In this document: piece after piece, positions 1 to 7,460 of the stretch
Numbering within the stretch: the first letter of the stretch is position 1
How the letters are laid out: each line of letters opens with the position of its first letter
NCBI GenBank assembly: GCA_965212145.1
Contig: CBDBUY010000004.1
Location: forward strand, 372,001 to 436,000
DNA from: JAAEPI01 sp965212145
GTDB lineage: Bacteria > Bacteroidota > Bacteroidia > Cytophagales > Cyclobacteriaceae
Length of the DNA: 64,000 bases
Direction of reading: 5' to 3'
The notes under the pieces: model-generated
Told to the model about the DNA's origin: nothing
The model's input: the letters and a program-made list of their open reading frames with translations, nothing else
The model's database searches: none
Program-made: the position numbers and the translations under genes

Positions 1-1023
1 GCACTATCCAGTGTGCTTCGGCGGCAAGGTCACGAAATCACACGAGTAGTCGTTGGACGAAGTGAAAGGCGAACAATTCCGGATTTTTTTCTCGACAAAA
101 TTCAATCCAGAGTATATCAAGTTGACAGTCCCAATTTCGTGACCGACAATGATCAGAAATCCGTCAGTCTGATGAAGTCAATATGGTTGGGCCTTCGACG
201 ACTTGGGGTCTATAGAAGCAGTTTGAAGCAGTTGGATCAAATGGTCAAGGAAGATCAGCCCGACGTGATCATCAATTTTTACGACTTCATTGGCGGCCTG
301 TATAATGGAATAAAAAAGCCTAAGTCGAAATTCGTTTGCATCGCTCATCAATACCTTGCGGGGCACTCCACTTTTGAATTTCCGGAAGGACCATTGTTGG
401 ATAGATCGCTGATGAAACTCGGGAATAGCGTTACATCCTTTGGGGCAGATCAGCGGCTGGCGCTTTCTTTTCAGGAACTACCCGACGAACCAGGCATTGA
501 GGTGGTTCCGCCGCTGCTTAGAAAAGAAGTCACAGACTTAGTTCCAGAAGAACAAGATCACTTGCTTGTTTACATGCTAAATCACGGCTATTCAGCTGAA
601 GTCGATGTATTTCACCGGGATTACCCGGATCAAAAGCTGGAATGCTTTTGGGATAAACCTGAGGCTCCTGAAAAGCTGGAAATAGACGATAAGCTTACGT
701 ATCACCGTTTAAATGGAGAACTGTTTATTGAAAAAATGCGCACTTGCAAGGGCTTTCTCACCACCGCTGGATTTGAGTCGGTATGTGAGGCCATGTACTT
801 GGGGAAACCAGTCATGATGATGCCGGTGGAGGGTCACTACGAGCAAGCCTGCAATGCGCTTGATGCCCAAAAAGTTGGGGCCGGGATCAGCAGCAAATCA
901 TTCGATCTTAAAAAACTGTTGGAGTATTTGCCCAAGCATGTGGACAAGTCTGAGAAATTTAGGCACTGGTGTGACCGCTCTGAACCTATTTTCCTGGCTA
1001 AGCTCGTTCCTCGATCAAATTAA
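1..1023 (+). CDS. Glycosyltransferase, GT28/MJ1255-like (5' end outside window)
   Basis: The frame is open from base 1, so the gene begins before the window and the GTG at 13 is internal. The first visible residues (ALSSVLRRQGHEI) look like the end of the N-terminal helix that follows a GxGH motif in this family. The C-terminal half has a nucleotide-sugar binding signature: TTAGFESVCEAMYLGKPVMM followed by PVEGHYEQACNA. This is the pattern of the glycosyltransferase family related to MurG/UGT that appears as 'glycosyltransferase, MJ1255/VC2487 type'. Substrate and acceptor cannot be read. A 64-base gap separates it from the next gene on the same strand, so the two may be cotranscribed. Confidence 0.72.
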   Translation, partial: ALSSVLRRQGHEITRVVVGRSERRTIPDFFLDKIQSRVYQVDSPNFVTDNDQKSVSLMKSIWLGLRRLGVYRSSLKQLDQMVKEDQPDVIINFYDFIGGLYNGIKKPKSKFVCIAHQYLAGHSTFEFPEGPLLDRSLMKLGNSVTSFGADQRLALSFQELPDEPGIEVVPPLLRKEVTDLVPEEQDHLLVYMLNHGYSAEVDVFHRDYPDQKLECFWDKPEAPEKLEIDDKLTYHRLNGELFIEKMRTCKGFLTTAGFESVCEAMYLGKPVMMMPVEGHYEQACNALDAQKVGAGISSKSFDLKKLLEYLPKHVDKSEKFRHWCDRSEPIFLAKLVPRSN

Positions 1024-1087
1024 ATTCCTCGATTAAATCTTCGATGGAGAGAAAATTGGAGAAATTAGACAGACTGAATTTCTGTAA

Positions 1088-2131
1088 ATGGCCATCATCA
1101 GCAAAAAGAAGGATTTATTCAAGGTAAGCGAAGCGCTCAGAGCCTACTTAAAAAAGTACGAGAGAAGTGTCGATCTACCACTTGATTACGATGCGTTGCA
1201 GCGATATGACAACTCCATTCCGCTTTATGACGGTAATGGAAATGACACCTTATGGGAGACGGTCTTTTACCCTCAAGGTGACATGGATGACGTGTATCAT
1301 TCATTGAAGCAGATTTATTCATTGACCCGGACCAGTGGAGCCATGGATGTTCTCGAGCACCTGGTAATCGATCGAGTGGATCTGTGTGTTTTTGGCAATA
1401 CCCAGCCGTTTAGAGTCAGAGTAGTCAATCAAATCAATGACAACTTTGACTATTTCTATATCAAACAGGCCGATGCTTCCCGGATATACGGACTGGAGTT
1501 GGAGCATCTTCTTTCGCCGAACGAAATAAATTATGTTGTTGACAAGGAGACACTAATTGAGCAGCACATCATTGGCGTGCCCGCCGAGATGTTTATCAAG
1601 AGGTACCTGGATGACCCGCGTCTCAACGAAATACGACTTGCCAAGGAATTCATCAAGTTCAACGAAAGGTGTTTTGTCAGACTGCTTGGTGACATGCACT
1701 CCAGCAACTTTGTAATTGACATAACGCCGGATTTTGAGGAAGTAGAGTATCGATTGAGAGCGATTGATTTTGATCAGCAGTCCTATGAGGGACGAAGGGC
1801 GATTTACCTTCCGCAATACTTCAAACAGAACAATCCCATCATCAAAGTAGGCCTGAGAAATATGACGCCTGAGACGGTGCGGCAGTACCAAAGGGAGGAA
1901 CGCACTTTAATTGCAAACAGAGTAAAGGTGCAAAAAGCAAGAATCGCCGATCTTCTCGCGACCATGAAAACCGAAACGCTTTCCAAAAAGCCTTACGTGA
2001 GATCGCTGCGAAAGGAATTAGCGAGTTTCTATGAAGAGCCGGATTTTCTGGAATGCCAAAACATGGGCTCAATTGTGGAACTGAGTCTGGACATGCTTTT
2101 CAGAAAACCAGATTTATACAAGGACTACTGA
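1088..2131 (+). CDS. Kinase-fold (APH/choline-kinase-like) protein of unknown substrate
   Basis: This 347-residue protein is not a family I can name, but it carries the landmarks of the protein-kinase-like/aminoglycoside phosphotransferase fold. YIKQ near residue 126 could supply the ATP-contacting lysine. EQHIIGVP at 158-165 resembles the hinge. GDMHSSN at 201-207 matches the GDxHxxN catalytic loop, and IDFDQ at 226-230 matches the metal-binding D-F-D segment. No signal peptide or membrane segment is visible. It ends one base before the convergent phosphoribosyltransferase gene with no space for a terminator. Small-molecule or protein kinase activity is inferred from motif order only. Confidence 0.6.
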   Translation: MAIISKKKDLFKVSEALRAYLKKYERSVDLPLDYDALQRYDNSIPLYDGNGNDTLWETVFYPQGDMDDVYHSLKQIYSLTRTSGAMDVLEHLVIDRVDLCVFGNTQPFRVRVVNQINDNFDYFYIKQADASRIYGLELEHLLSPNEINYVVDKETLIEQHIIGVPAEMFIKRYLDDPRLNEIRLAKEFIKFNERCFVRLLGDMHSSNFVIDITPDFEEVEYRLRAIDFDQQSYEGRRAIYLPQYFKQNNPIIKVGLRNMTPETVRQYQREERTLIANRVKVQKARIADLLATMKTETLSKKPYVRSLRKELASFYEEPDFLECQNMGSIVELSLDMLFRKPDLYKDY

Positions 2132-2629
2132 TTAGTAGAGAAAAACTGCGGGCTTCTTGCCCAATTTGACCTCAATGTGCTCCTCTAGGGTCGTCGATAA
2201 TTCATATCCTCGGAAGGTCGCTGAAATGGGGAATGACCTGTGTCCCCGATCCACCAAAACCGCTACTTCCACCTTGGCTGGTTCCAGCTCCAACAACTTG
2301 GCGAAACTATACGCCATGGTCCGGCCGGTGTTGAGCACGTCATCTACCAACACCACATTCTTACCTTCCAGGTCCAAACTGCTATCCTTAAGTTTTACCG
2401 TTTCCTTCGGGTCGGATTTATCCAAGTCAAGAAGGTGAGCAGATACATTGAGCTTGTCATTAATTAAGGAGAGTTCCTGGGCCAAAGTCTCCCCCAGCTG
2501 TAATCCTTGTGAACCCACGCCTACGATAACAATCTCAGACGTATCTATGTTGTTCTCAAAAATTTGATAAGCGATTCTTCGAAGAATTTGCCCAATCTTC
2601 GTTTGATCCAGGATTACTTTTTTGCTCAT
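2132..2629 (-). CDS. PyrR-like phosphoribosyltransferase
   Basis: This 165-residue type I phosphoribosyltransferase has the PRPP-binding loop VVLVDDVLNTGRT at 92-104 and a C-terminal LVDRGHRSFPI segment (125-135) typical of PyrR, the uracil phosphoribosyltransferase/pyr attenuator. Its ATG lies in the stop of the upstream Lrp gene (4-base overlap), so translation is probably coupled. PyrR binds pyr mRNA in Firmicutes. In Bacteroidota such proteins are usually annotated only as phosphoribosyltransferases, and there is no pyr gene or attenuator here, so an RNA-binding role is unproven. Confidence 0.8.
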   Translation of the reverse strand: MSKKVILDQTKIGQILRRIAYQIFENNIDTSEIVIVGVGSQGLQLGETLAQELSLINDKLNVSAHLLDLDKSDPKETVKLKDSSLDLEGKNVVLVDDVLNTGRTMAYSFAKLLELEPAKVEVAVLVDRGHRSFPISATFRGYELSTTLEEHIEVKLGKKPAVFLY

Positions 2630-3114
2630 GCTTCCGGCAGGGGCATTTCTTTGCTGTCTTTCAGAGTCGACAGAATTACCATCGATTGCAAATTGTCCAC
2701 TACCTCAATCTCACTGATATTCTCCAGCATGAACTTTTGGTAGGACCCAATGTCCCTGCTAATGATCTTCAGGATCAGGTCACTATTCCCGGTCACGTGA
2801 TGACACTCGATTACTTCGGGGATGTCGCGAATCGCATCCATAAACATGTCGATGTTCTGTTTATTGTGCCCCTTGAGCATGACCTGAACAAACATCTGAA
2901 CACCCAATCCGAGCATCTCCGTATCCAGCTCTGCATGGTAGCTCCTGATTAAGCCTGATTGTTCCAGTTTTTTGACTCTTTCGAGAGTCGGGGCTGGGGA
3001 AAGCCCTATATCTTGGGAGAGCTGTGCATTGGTGATTTTTGCGTTCTTCTGAAGGATCACAAGTATCCTTCTGTCGATTTCATCAAGCTTTAACTCTTTA
3101 GAATTGAGTTTCAT
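2626..3114 (-). CDS. Lrp/AsnC family transcriptional regulator
   Basis: The 162-residue length is normal for the family. Residues 10-60 form the winged helix-turn-helix (LDEIDRRILVILQKNAKI, then LSPAPTLERVKKLEQSGLI). The rest is the RAM ligand-binding and oligomerisation domain (VMLKGHNKQN, VIECHHVTGNSDLILKI). Lrp/AsnC proteins are cytoplasmic DNA-binding octamers or dimers that usually sense amino acids and often repress their own gene. A 14-bp perfect palindrome overlaps the likely promoter upstream, which fits autoregulation. The gene overlaps the downstream phosphoribosyltransferase by 4 bases, forming a two-gene operon. Confidence 0.92.
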   Translation of the reverse strand: MKLNSKELKLDEIDRRILVILQKNAKITNAQLSQDIGLSPAPTLERVKKLEQSGLIRSYHAELDTEMLGLGVQMFVQVMLKGHNKQNIDMFMDAIRDIPEVIECHHVTGNSDLILKIISRDIGSYQKFMLENISEIEVVDNLQSMVILSTLKDSKEMPLPEA

Positions 3115-3144
3115 TAGATGGGTAATTTATCAGAATAAAATTCG

Positions 3145-3196
3145 GCCACAAAGGTAATAACTATTATAATAGTCGGGAATATTTTGTTTCATTCCC
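3145..3196 (-). promoter_or_regulatory. Candidate promoter and palindromic operator of the Lrp-PRT operon
   Basis: Read on the minus strand, a TACCTTTG box (plus-strand 3149-3156) fits the Bacteroidota -7 consensus TAnnTTTG. Directly upstream is the perfect 14-bp palindrome actattataatagt (3160-3173), then gggaat/attccc arms at 3174-3196. No clear TTG -33 element is seen. A palindrome abutting a -7 box upstream of an Lrp gene suggests an autoregulatory operator; this is inference. Confidence 0.45.
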
Positions 3197-3238
3197 ATTT
3201 GGCTAACAAAGTACCGCGGAGTTACCCCAATCGAATTT

Positions 3239-4189
3239 TCACTTTTTTTCCATTCCCAAATGAATCAGGGCGTCACCTTGGTGAATGATGGGCGTGTTGT
3301 TTAGGCCAATGATATATCCATCGCCTGGACTTTCAATTCGCTTTCGAAAATCCCCGAATGGATCGGTAATATATCCGAGCAGTTCCCCCTTGGAAACGAT
3401 CTGACCAAGCTCAATCTCGCTGTGGAAAATGCCTGAAAACTTCCCTCGAATCCACTTAGTCTCATGTAAACGAATACTGGATCTAGATCGATCTGACTCA
3501 AAAGGTGCTGACATCCCCAGATGAGACAATAGATTTTGGGCACACCGAATGCCTTCTTCGATGGCAAGCTCATCCATTCGCATAGACTCACCACCCTCGT
3601 AAACCATCACACTCTTGCCCATTTTGTATGCGGCATTTCGCAGTGATTTGGGGATAAATGGTGAATCCATTATAAAAGGCGCATCCGTTTCTCTGGCCAA
3701 CTCCGCTGCTCTCTTATCCTTGAAACTGCAGCGGACTTGGGGGAAATTGGATCGGTTATCTCCACCTGTATGAAAGTCCAAGCCCATGTCAATGACCGGA
3801 AGGATAATATTGGTCATGAAGTGCGCCACGCGTGAGGCCAATGACCCGGACTTGCTTCCCGGAAAGGATCGATTGATGTCTTTCCCGTCAGGGACATATC
3901 GGGAAAAGTTGATGAATCCGTAAATGTTGATGATGGGTAGGCAAATGATCGTGCCGATTTTAGGCTGATTAAGATTTTGATCGATGATCCTTCGAACAAT
4001 CTCAATCCCGTTAATTTCATCGCCATGAAGTCCGCCTGAAAACAAAACGACCGGACCTGGCTCCCTGGATCGATTCACATGAACGATCAAATCAATACTG
4101 GTGTGAGAAGGTAAGCGAGCAATGGGAATGCTCAGCTTGGCGCTTTCTCCGGGAGCTATGGAGTTTCCAGCGATTACAAGATCACTCAT
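3239..4189 (-). CDS. Succinylglutamate desuccinylase/aspartoacylase-type zinc hydrolase
   Basis: This 316-residue M14-like zinc hydrolase has the Zn ligands H55 and E58 in GGLHGDEING, the DINRSFPG substrate-binding loop near 104-111 and the third ligand H140 in LDFHTGG. The family deacylates N-acyl amino acids or cleaves carboxyl-side amide bonds. It is the third gene of a run with rimB and rimK, overlapping rimK by 4 bases. An aspartoacylase-like gene beside rimK is a recurrent arrangement in gammaproteobacteria and Bacteroidota. Its substrate may therefore be a glutamylated product or modifier of the RimK system rather than N-acetylaspartate. That link is inferred from context. Confidence 0.85.
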   Translation of the reverse strand: MSDLVIAGNSIAPGESAKLSIPIARLPSHTSIDLIVHVNRSREPGPVVLFSGGLHGDEINGIEIVRRIIDQNLNQPKIGTIICLPIINIYGFINFSRYVPDGKDINRSFPGSKSGSLASRVAHFMTNIILPVIDMGLDFHTGGDNRSNFPQVRCSFKDKRAAELARETDAPFIMDSPFIPKSLRNAAYKMGKSVMVYEGGESMRMDELAIEEGIRCAQNLLSHLGMSAPFESDRSRSSIRLHETKWIRGKFSGIFHSEIELGQIVSKGELLGYITDPFGDFRKRIESPGDGYIIGLNNTPIIHQGDALIHLGMEKK

Positions 4190-5094
4190 GCTTTCACTTT
4201 GTCTTTCGGTTTCCGCTTCATCGCCACCCCTCGTTCCACAAACTCAATGATACTTCCGGCAATATCAATTCCCGTGGCACCCTCTATGCCCTCCAGACCC
4301 GGTGAAGAGTTTACCTCTAAAATCATCGGCCCTTTAGTGGACTGAAGCATGTCCACCCCAGCTACATTCAGCCCCATACATTTGGCAGCTTTGAGGGCAG
4401 CTGACTTCTCAGCTCTGGAGAGCTTGATGATCTTGGAACTTCCTCCCTGGTGAAGGTTCGATCTAAACTCGCCTTCCTTTCCCTGCCGCTTCATCGCCCC
4501 AACAACTTTGCCATCAACCACAAATGCTCGGATATCAGCACCGCCCGCCTCGGCAATAAATTCCTGTAAAATCACCCTCGTTTTCATGCTCTCAAACGCC
4601 TGAACCACGGACTTTGCCGCTTTGTCTGAATCGGCAAGGATCACTCCCATTCCCTGCGTTCCTTCCAGTAGTTTGATGATCACCGGAGCTTGTCCAATGA
4701 GCTTTATCAATTTGCCTTCTTCCTTGCTGTCGTTGGTAAATGCCGTCCTGGGCAGACGCACTCCGTTTTTCGATAAAATCTGCAAGCTTCTGAGTTTATC
4801 CCGCGAGCGCGTGATCGCCAAAGAATCCACCGCGCTGAAAACCTTCATCATTTCGAACTGTCGCACTACGGCCGTTCCGTAGAAAGTTACAGAGGCACCA
4901 ATCCGAGGAATGATGGCACTGACGTCCTTTACTTTCTCCCCCTCATACATGATCGATGGACCGGTTTCGTCCATGATAATGTCACATTTCATGTGATCAA
5001 TGATCACGGCTTCATGACCTCTTTGCTCAGCCGCTTCTAAAAGTCGTCTGGTGGAGTAAAGGTTTGGGTTTCTAGACAGTACGGCTATTTTCAC
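4186..5094 (-). CDS. rimK: RimK-family ATP-grasp ligase (S6--L-glutamate ligase type)
   Basis: The 302-residue length matches RimK. The N-terminal pre-ATP-grasp domain (IAVLSRNPNLYSTRRLLEAA) is followed by the ATP-grasp core: SRDKLRSLQILSKNGV near 97-112, the nucleotide loop KLLEGTQGMGVIL at 141-153, and the metal/catalytic EVNSSPGLEG segment near the C-terminus. RimK adds glutamates to the C-terminus of ribosomal protein S6 and can make poly-glutamate. It overlaps both neighbours by 4 bases, so rimB, rimK and the aspartoacylase gene are one translationally coupled operon. Relatives such as other peptide ligases are possible, but the neighbours favour RimK. Confidence 0.9.
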   Translation of the reverse strand: MKIAVLSRNPNLYSTRRLLEAAEQRGHEAVIIDHMKCDIIMDETGPSIMYEGEKVKDVSAIIPRIGASVTFYGTAVVRQFEMMKVFSAVDSLAITRSRDKLRSLQILSKNGVRLPRTAFTNDSKEEGKLIKLIGQAPVIIKLLEGTQGMGVILADSDKAAKSVVQAFESMKTRVILQEFIAEAGGADIRAFVVDGKVVGAMKRQGKEGEFRSNLHQGGSSKIIKLSRAEKSAALKAAKCMGLNVAGVDMLQSTKGPMILEVNSSPGLEGIEGATGIDIAGSIIEFVERGVAMKRKPKDKVKA

Positions 5095-5537
5095 GGCTTT
5101 TGAGTTTTGAGGGTGTAAGATAGATTTTTCGCTTTCACATCCACGAGAAACCGGTTGGATAAAAATTTCCTCCCGATCAAAATGGGATGGCGCATTTCCT
5201 TCCTGTTGGTCAATGAAAACTCCGTTTTGAAGGTTCTTCCAAACAAGCGAATCCTCGTTTTGATTACGTATCTCATCTCCTTTTTTCCAATCGAGCTTTT
5301 GACTTCCTTGGAGCGAAAGGCATCCGAGACAAAGTACTTGTCCTTATACTCGGGGTGCGTGGGATCGAGCACCTTGAAGCGGAGCTTTTCTACACCGTCT
5401 TCTTCGATGACTTCCATTTTGTGGCAGTGTAGGGCATTGCCGTAGGCACCCGTATCCACCTTGGCCTCCACATCATAAATGCCAATCTCCGGGAGATCCA
5501 CTTTGTCCTTCCGGCCGATGATTTGTTTTTCTTTCAC
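5091..5537 (-). CDS. rimB: RimB-like retropepsin-type protease ('ATP-dependent zinc protease' family)
   Basis: A GTG at 5537 gives a 148-residue protein (VKEKQIIGRKDKVDLPEIG...) of the usual length for this family. The conserved VDTGAYGNALHC segment carries the aspartyl-protease-like D-T-G, and HPILIGRKFLSN closes the domain. RimB modulates RimK glutamylation in Pseudomonas and is encoded next to it there too. The open frame runs on to 5729, but that extra N-terminus is translated from repeat-island sequence and has no resemblance to the family, so I reject it. No ATG start exists; the GTG lies just where the repeat island ends. It overlaps rimK by 4 bases. Confidence 0.82.
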   Translation of the reverse strand: MKEKQIIGRKDKVDLPEIGIYDVEAKVDTGAYGNALHCHKMEVIEEDGVEKLRFKVLDPTHPEYKDKYFVSDAFRSKEVKSSIGKKEMRYVIKTRIRLFGRTFKTEFSLTNRKEMRHPILIGRKFLSNRFLVDVKAKNLSYTLKTQKP

Positions 5538-5918
5538 TGAAGGAAAATTACACAGAAGTCGGGTTATAAGAAGTTTTCTAACCCCCGTCACTTCGAACGA
5601 GCCTCGAGGAACGAGAGCGAGGAGAAGTCTCTCTGATCCTATGTTTCGTCGACTAGGTATTGAAACTAGCCATAGGTGATAAATGAGCATTCCCTCAGGC
5701 CGGGAGGCCAATACTTTTTGCTTGATCAAAAAGTATTCAAAAAATCAAGCGCGAACAACGGCCATATGAAAAAGATCGTAATTCTGAACGAAGCAAAGCG
5801 CAGTGAAGAATCTCAATTAAGAACCTTTGACTTAGCAAAACACCTCCAGACTCTTCGCTGCACTCAGAGTGACGAGGGTGTATAAGTAAGGAGGTCATTC
5901 TCGTCCTCTAATGATATT

Positions 5919-6152
5919 TCCAGCAAGGCCGATATCCCAATCGCGCATCAGCGCGAGCCTGGCCTAATGAAAATAGCGTGAAGAAAACGAATCCGAAGGC
6001 CGTAAAGAAATACGGTTCCTCGACCGACAGGGAGCTTACCGGATTTTAGGTCGAGGATGAGTTTTAGCCGATTTTCATTAAGCCTTGATTTTTTCCCTCT
6101 CTTTTGTATCAAGACAAAAGAGAGAGCCTAGCGGCTTGAGCGACCAAGACTA
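5919..6152. repeat. Structured 230-base repeat, copy 1
   Basis: The element starts near tttccagcaaggccg and ends near gcgaccaagac. Outer arms taatgaaaat and attttcatta enclose smaller helices: ccgta/tacgg, aatccg/cggatt and cctcgacc/ggtcgagg. A second hairpin follows, with arms ctctcttttg and caaaagagag. The nesting looks like a folded RNA or a structure-recognised mobile repeat. Which strand, if either, is transcribed is unknown. Confidence 0.7.
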
Positions 6153-6588
6153 TTCATAGGGGCCTCCAGACTTTTCGTAGCATTCTTCCCCTCAGGCCGG
6201 GAGGCCAATACTTTTTGCTTGATCAAAAAGTATTCAAAAAATCAAGGCTGTGAACAAAATCATGGAATTGATTCGGCCATCGCTGAAAATCCAATAAGCT
6301 CCCGCCATGGGCGGATCGAGAAATTGTTTTTTTTAACCGCTCCGGCCTCTCAATTCTGACCTGATTTTATTCAAGGCCAGACTGACTCCCGCAATCGCGC
6401 CCTAGCGCGAACCTCTGCTAATGAAAATAGCGTGAAGAAAAGGAACGTAATTCTGAACGAAGCAAAGCGCAGTGAAGAATCTCAATTAAGAACCTATCGC
6501 TTAGCACGACACCTCAAGACTCTTCGCTGCACTCAGAGTGACGGAGGTGAATAGGTTAGGGTCACTCTCGTGCTCTCACGTTTTTTCC

Positions 6589-6823
6589 AGCAAGGCCGAT
6601 ATCCCAATCGCGCATCAGCGCGAGCCTGGCCTAATGAAAATAGCGTGAAGAAAACGAATCCGAAGGCCGTAAAGAAATACGGTTCCTCGACCGACAGGGA
6701 GCTTACCGGATTTTAGGTCGAGGATGAGTTTTTAGCCGATTTTCATTAGGCCTTGATTTTTTCCCTCTCTTTTGTATCAAGACAAAAGAGAGAGCCCAGC
6801 GGCTTGAGCGACCAAAACTATTC
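6589..6823. repeat. Structured 230-base repeat, copy 2
   Basis: Nearly identical to the copy at 5919-6152 over its whole length, including all paired arms; the closing arm reads attttcattaggcc, which pairs with ggcctaatgaaaat even better than in copy 1. The flanking repeats (110-base segment and 40-base core) lie on the same side in both, so copies 1 and 2 are parts of a larger duplicated unit of about 650 bases. Confidence 0.7.
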
Positions 6824-7055
6824 TCGAGACTTCTCACTCCACCCCATGCCTACGCACTGGGTTCGAAGTGACGACAAATTTTTCAAACCCTCGTCACTTC
6901 GAACCTGACTGCTGAAGGTAGGCGGGCCTCCAGGAACGAGAAGAAGTCTCCCTGACCATATATAAAAAGAAGAGTGTACAGTGCAGGTATAGACCCTGAA
7001 ACAAGTTCAGGGTGACTGCACAACGGAATTGAAGACAACAGCCTCACAGAGTTCC

Positions 7056-7292
7056 TTCAATCGCGCCTCAGCGCGAACATCGGCCTAATGAAAATGGCGT
7101 GAAGAAAACGAATCCGAAGACCGTAAAAAAAATACGGTTCCTCGATCCCCAAGGCACTTGGGGAGAGCTTAGCGGATTTAAGGTCGAGGATGAGTTTTTA
7201 GCCGATTTTCATTAAGCCTTGATTTCTTTGTTTACTTTCTTCATCAAGGAAGAAAGTAAAAGCCAAGCGGCTTGAGCGACCAAGACTAATAA
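7056..7292. repeat. Structured 230-base repeat, diverged copy 3
   Basis: A diverged copy that keeps the same helices. The inner arm cctcgacc has become cctcgatc, which still pairs with ggtcgagg through a G-U wobble; the loop gains its own hairpin (cccca/tgggg); and the tail hairpin has new arms (ctttcttc/gaagaaag) that still pair. Changes that keep pairing suggest selection on structure. Confidence 0.65.
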
Positions 7293-7409
7293 GGGATTTC
7301 TACCAACACCTCCAGACTCTTCCTTACACTCAGAGTGACGGAGGTGAAAAATAGAGGCTCAGAGTGACGGGGCTGTATAAGAAGAGGCTCAGAGTGACGG
7401 AGGTGAAAC

Positions 7410-7437
7410 AAAAAAAGCCTCGCATCTGCGAGGCTCT
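7410..7437 (-). terminator. Intrinsic terminator of the PKD/T9SS gene
   Basis: On the minus strand a perfect stem agcctcgc/gcgaggct with a 4-base loop is followed by a run of seven or more T, 24 bases past the stop of the secreted protein gene. This is a textbook rho-independent terminator. Confidence 0.85.
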
Positions 7438-7460
7438 CAATTTCTTAAAAACACGATGAT

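Larger units (their letters stand above)
5545..7400. repeat. Gene-free repeat island A
   Basis: About 1.9 kb with no supportable gene. It holds at least four repeat types: (i) two copies of a segment with a hairpin of aatacttttt/aaaaagtatt arms (about 5691-5757 and 6184-6247); (ii) two copies of a roughly 110-base segment (5770-5880, 6440-6549) ending in the 40-base palindromic core; (iii) three copies of a roughly 230-base structured element, listed separately; (iv) three copies of the 40-base core cacctcc...ggaggtg (5841-5880, 6510-6549, 7307-7346), plus partial copies near 7347-7405. Short open frames here are translations of the repeats. Confidence 0.85.

Noticed and set aside
5538..5729. 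N-terminal extension of RimB
   Set aside because: Translated from repeat sequence and not like the family; the family-length protein starts at the GTG at 5537.
5676..5885. A 69-codon frame containing FLLDQKVFKKSS
   Set aside because: It is the translated hairpin repeat of island A; the same DNA recurs at 6184-6247.
5545..7400. tRNA or rRNA genes in the long gene-free stretch
   Set aside because: No cloverleaf with TTCGA-type T-arm and CCA end, and no rRNA-like sequence; the content is repeats only.
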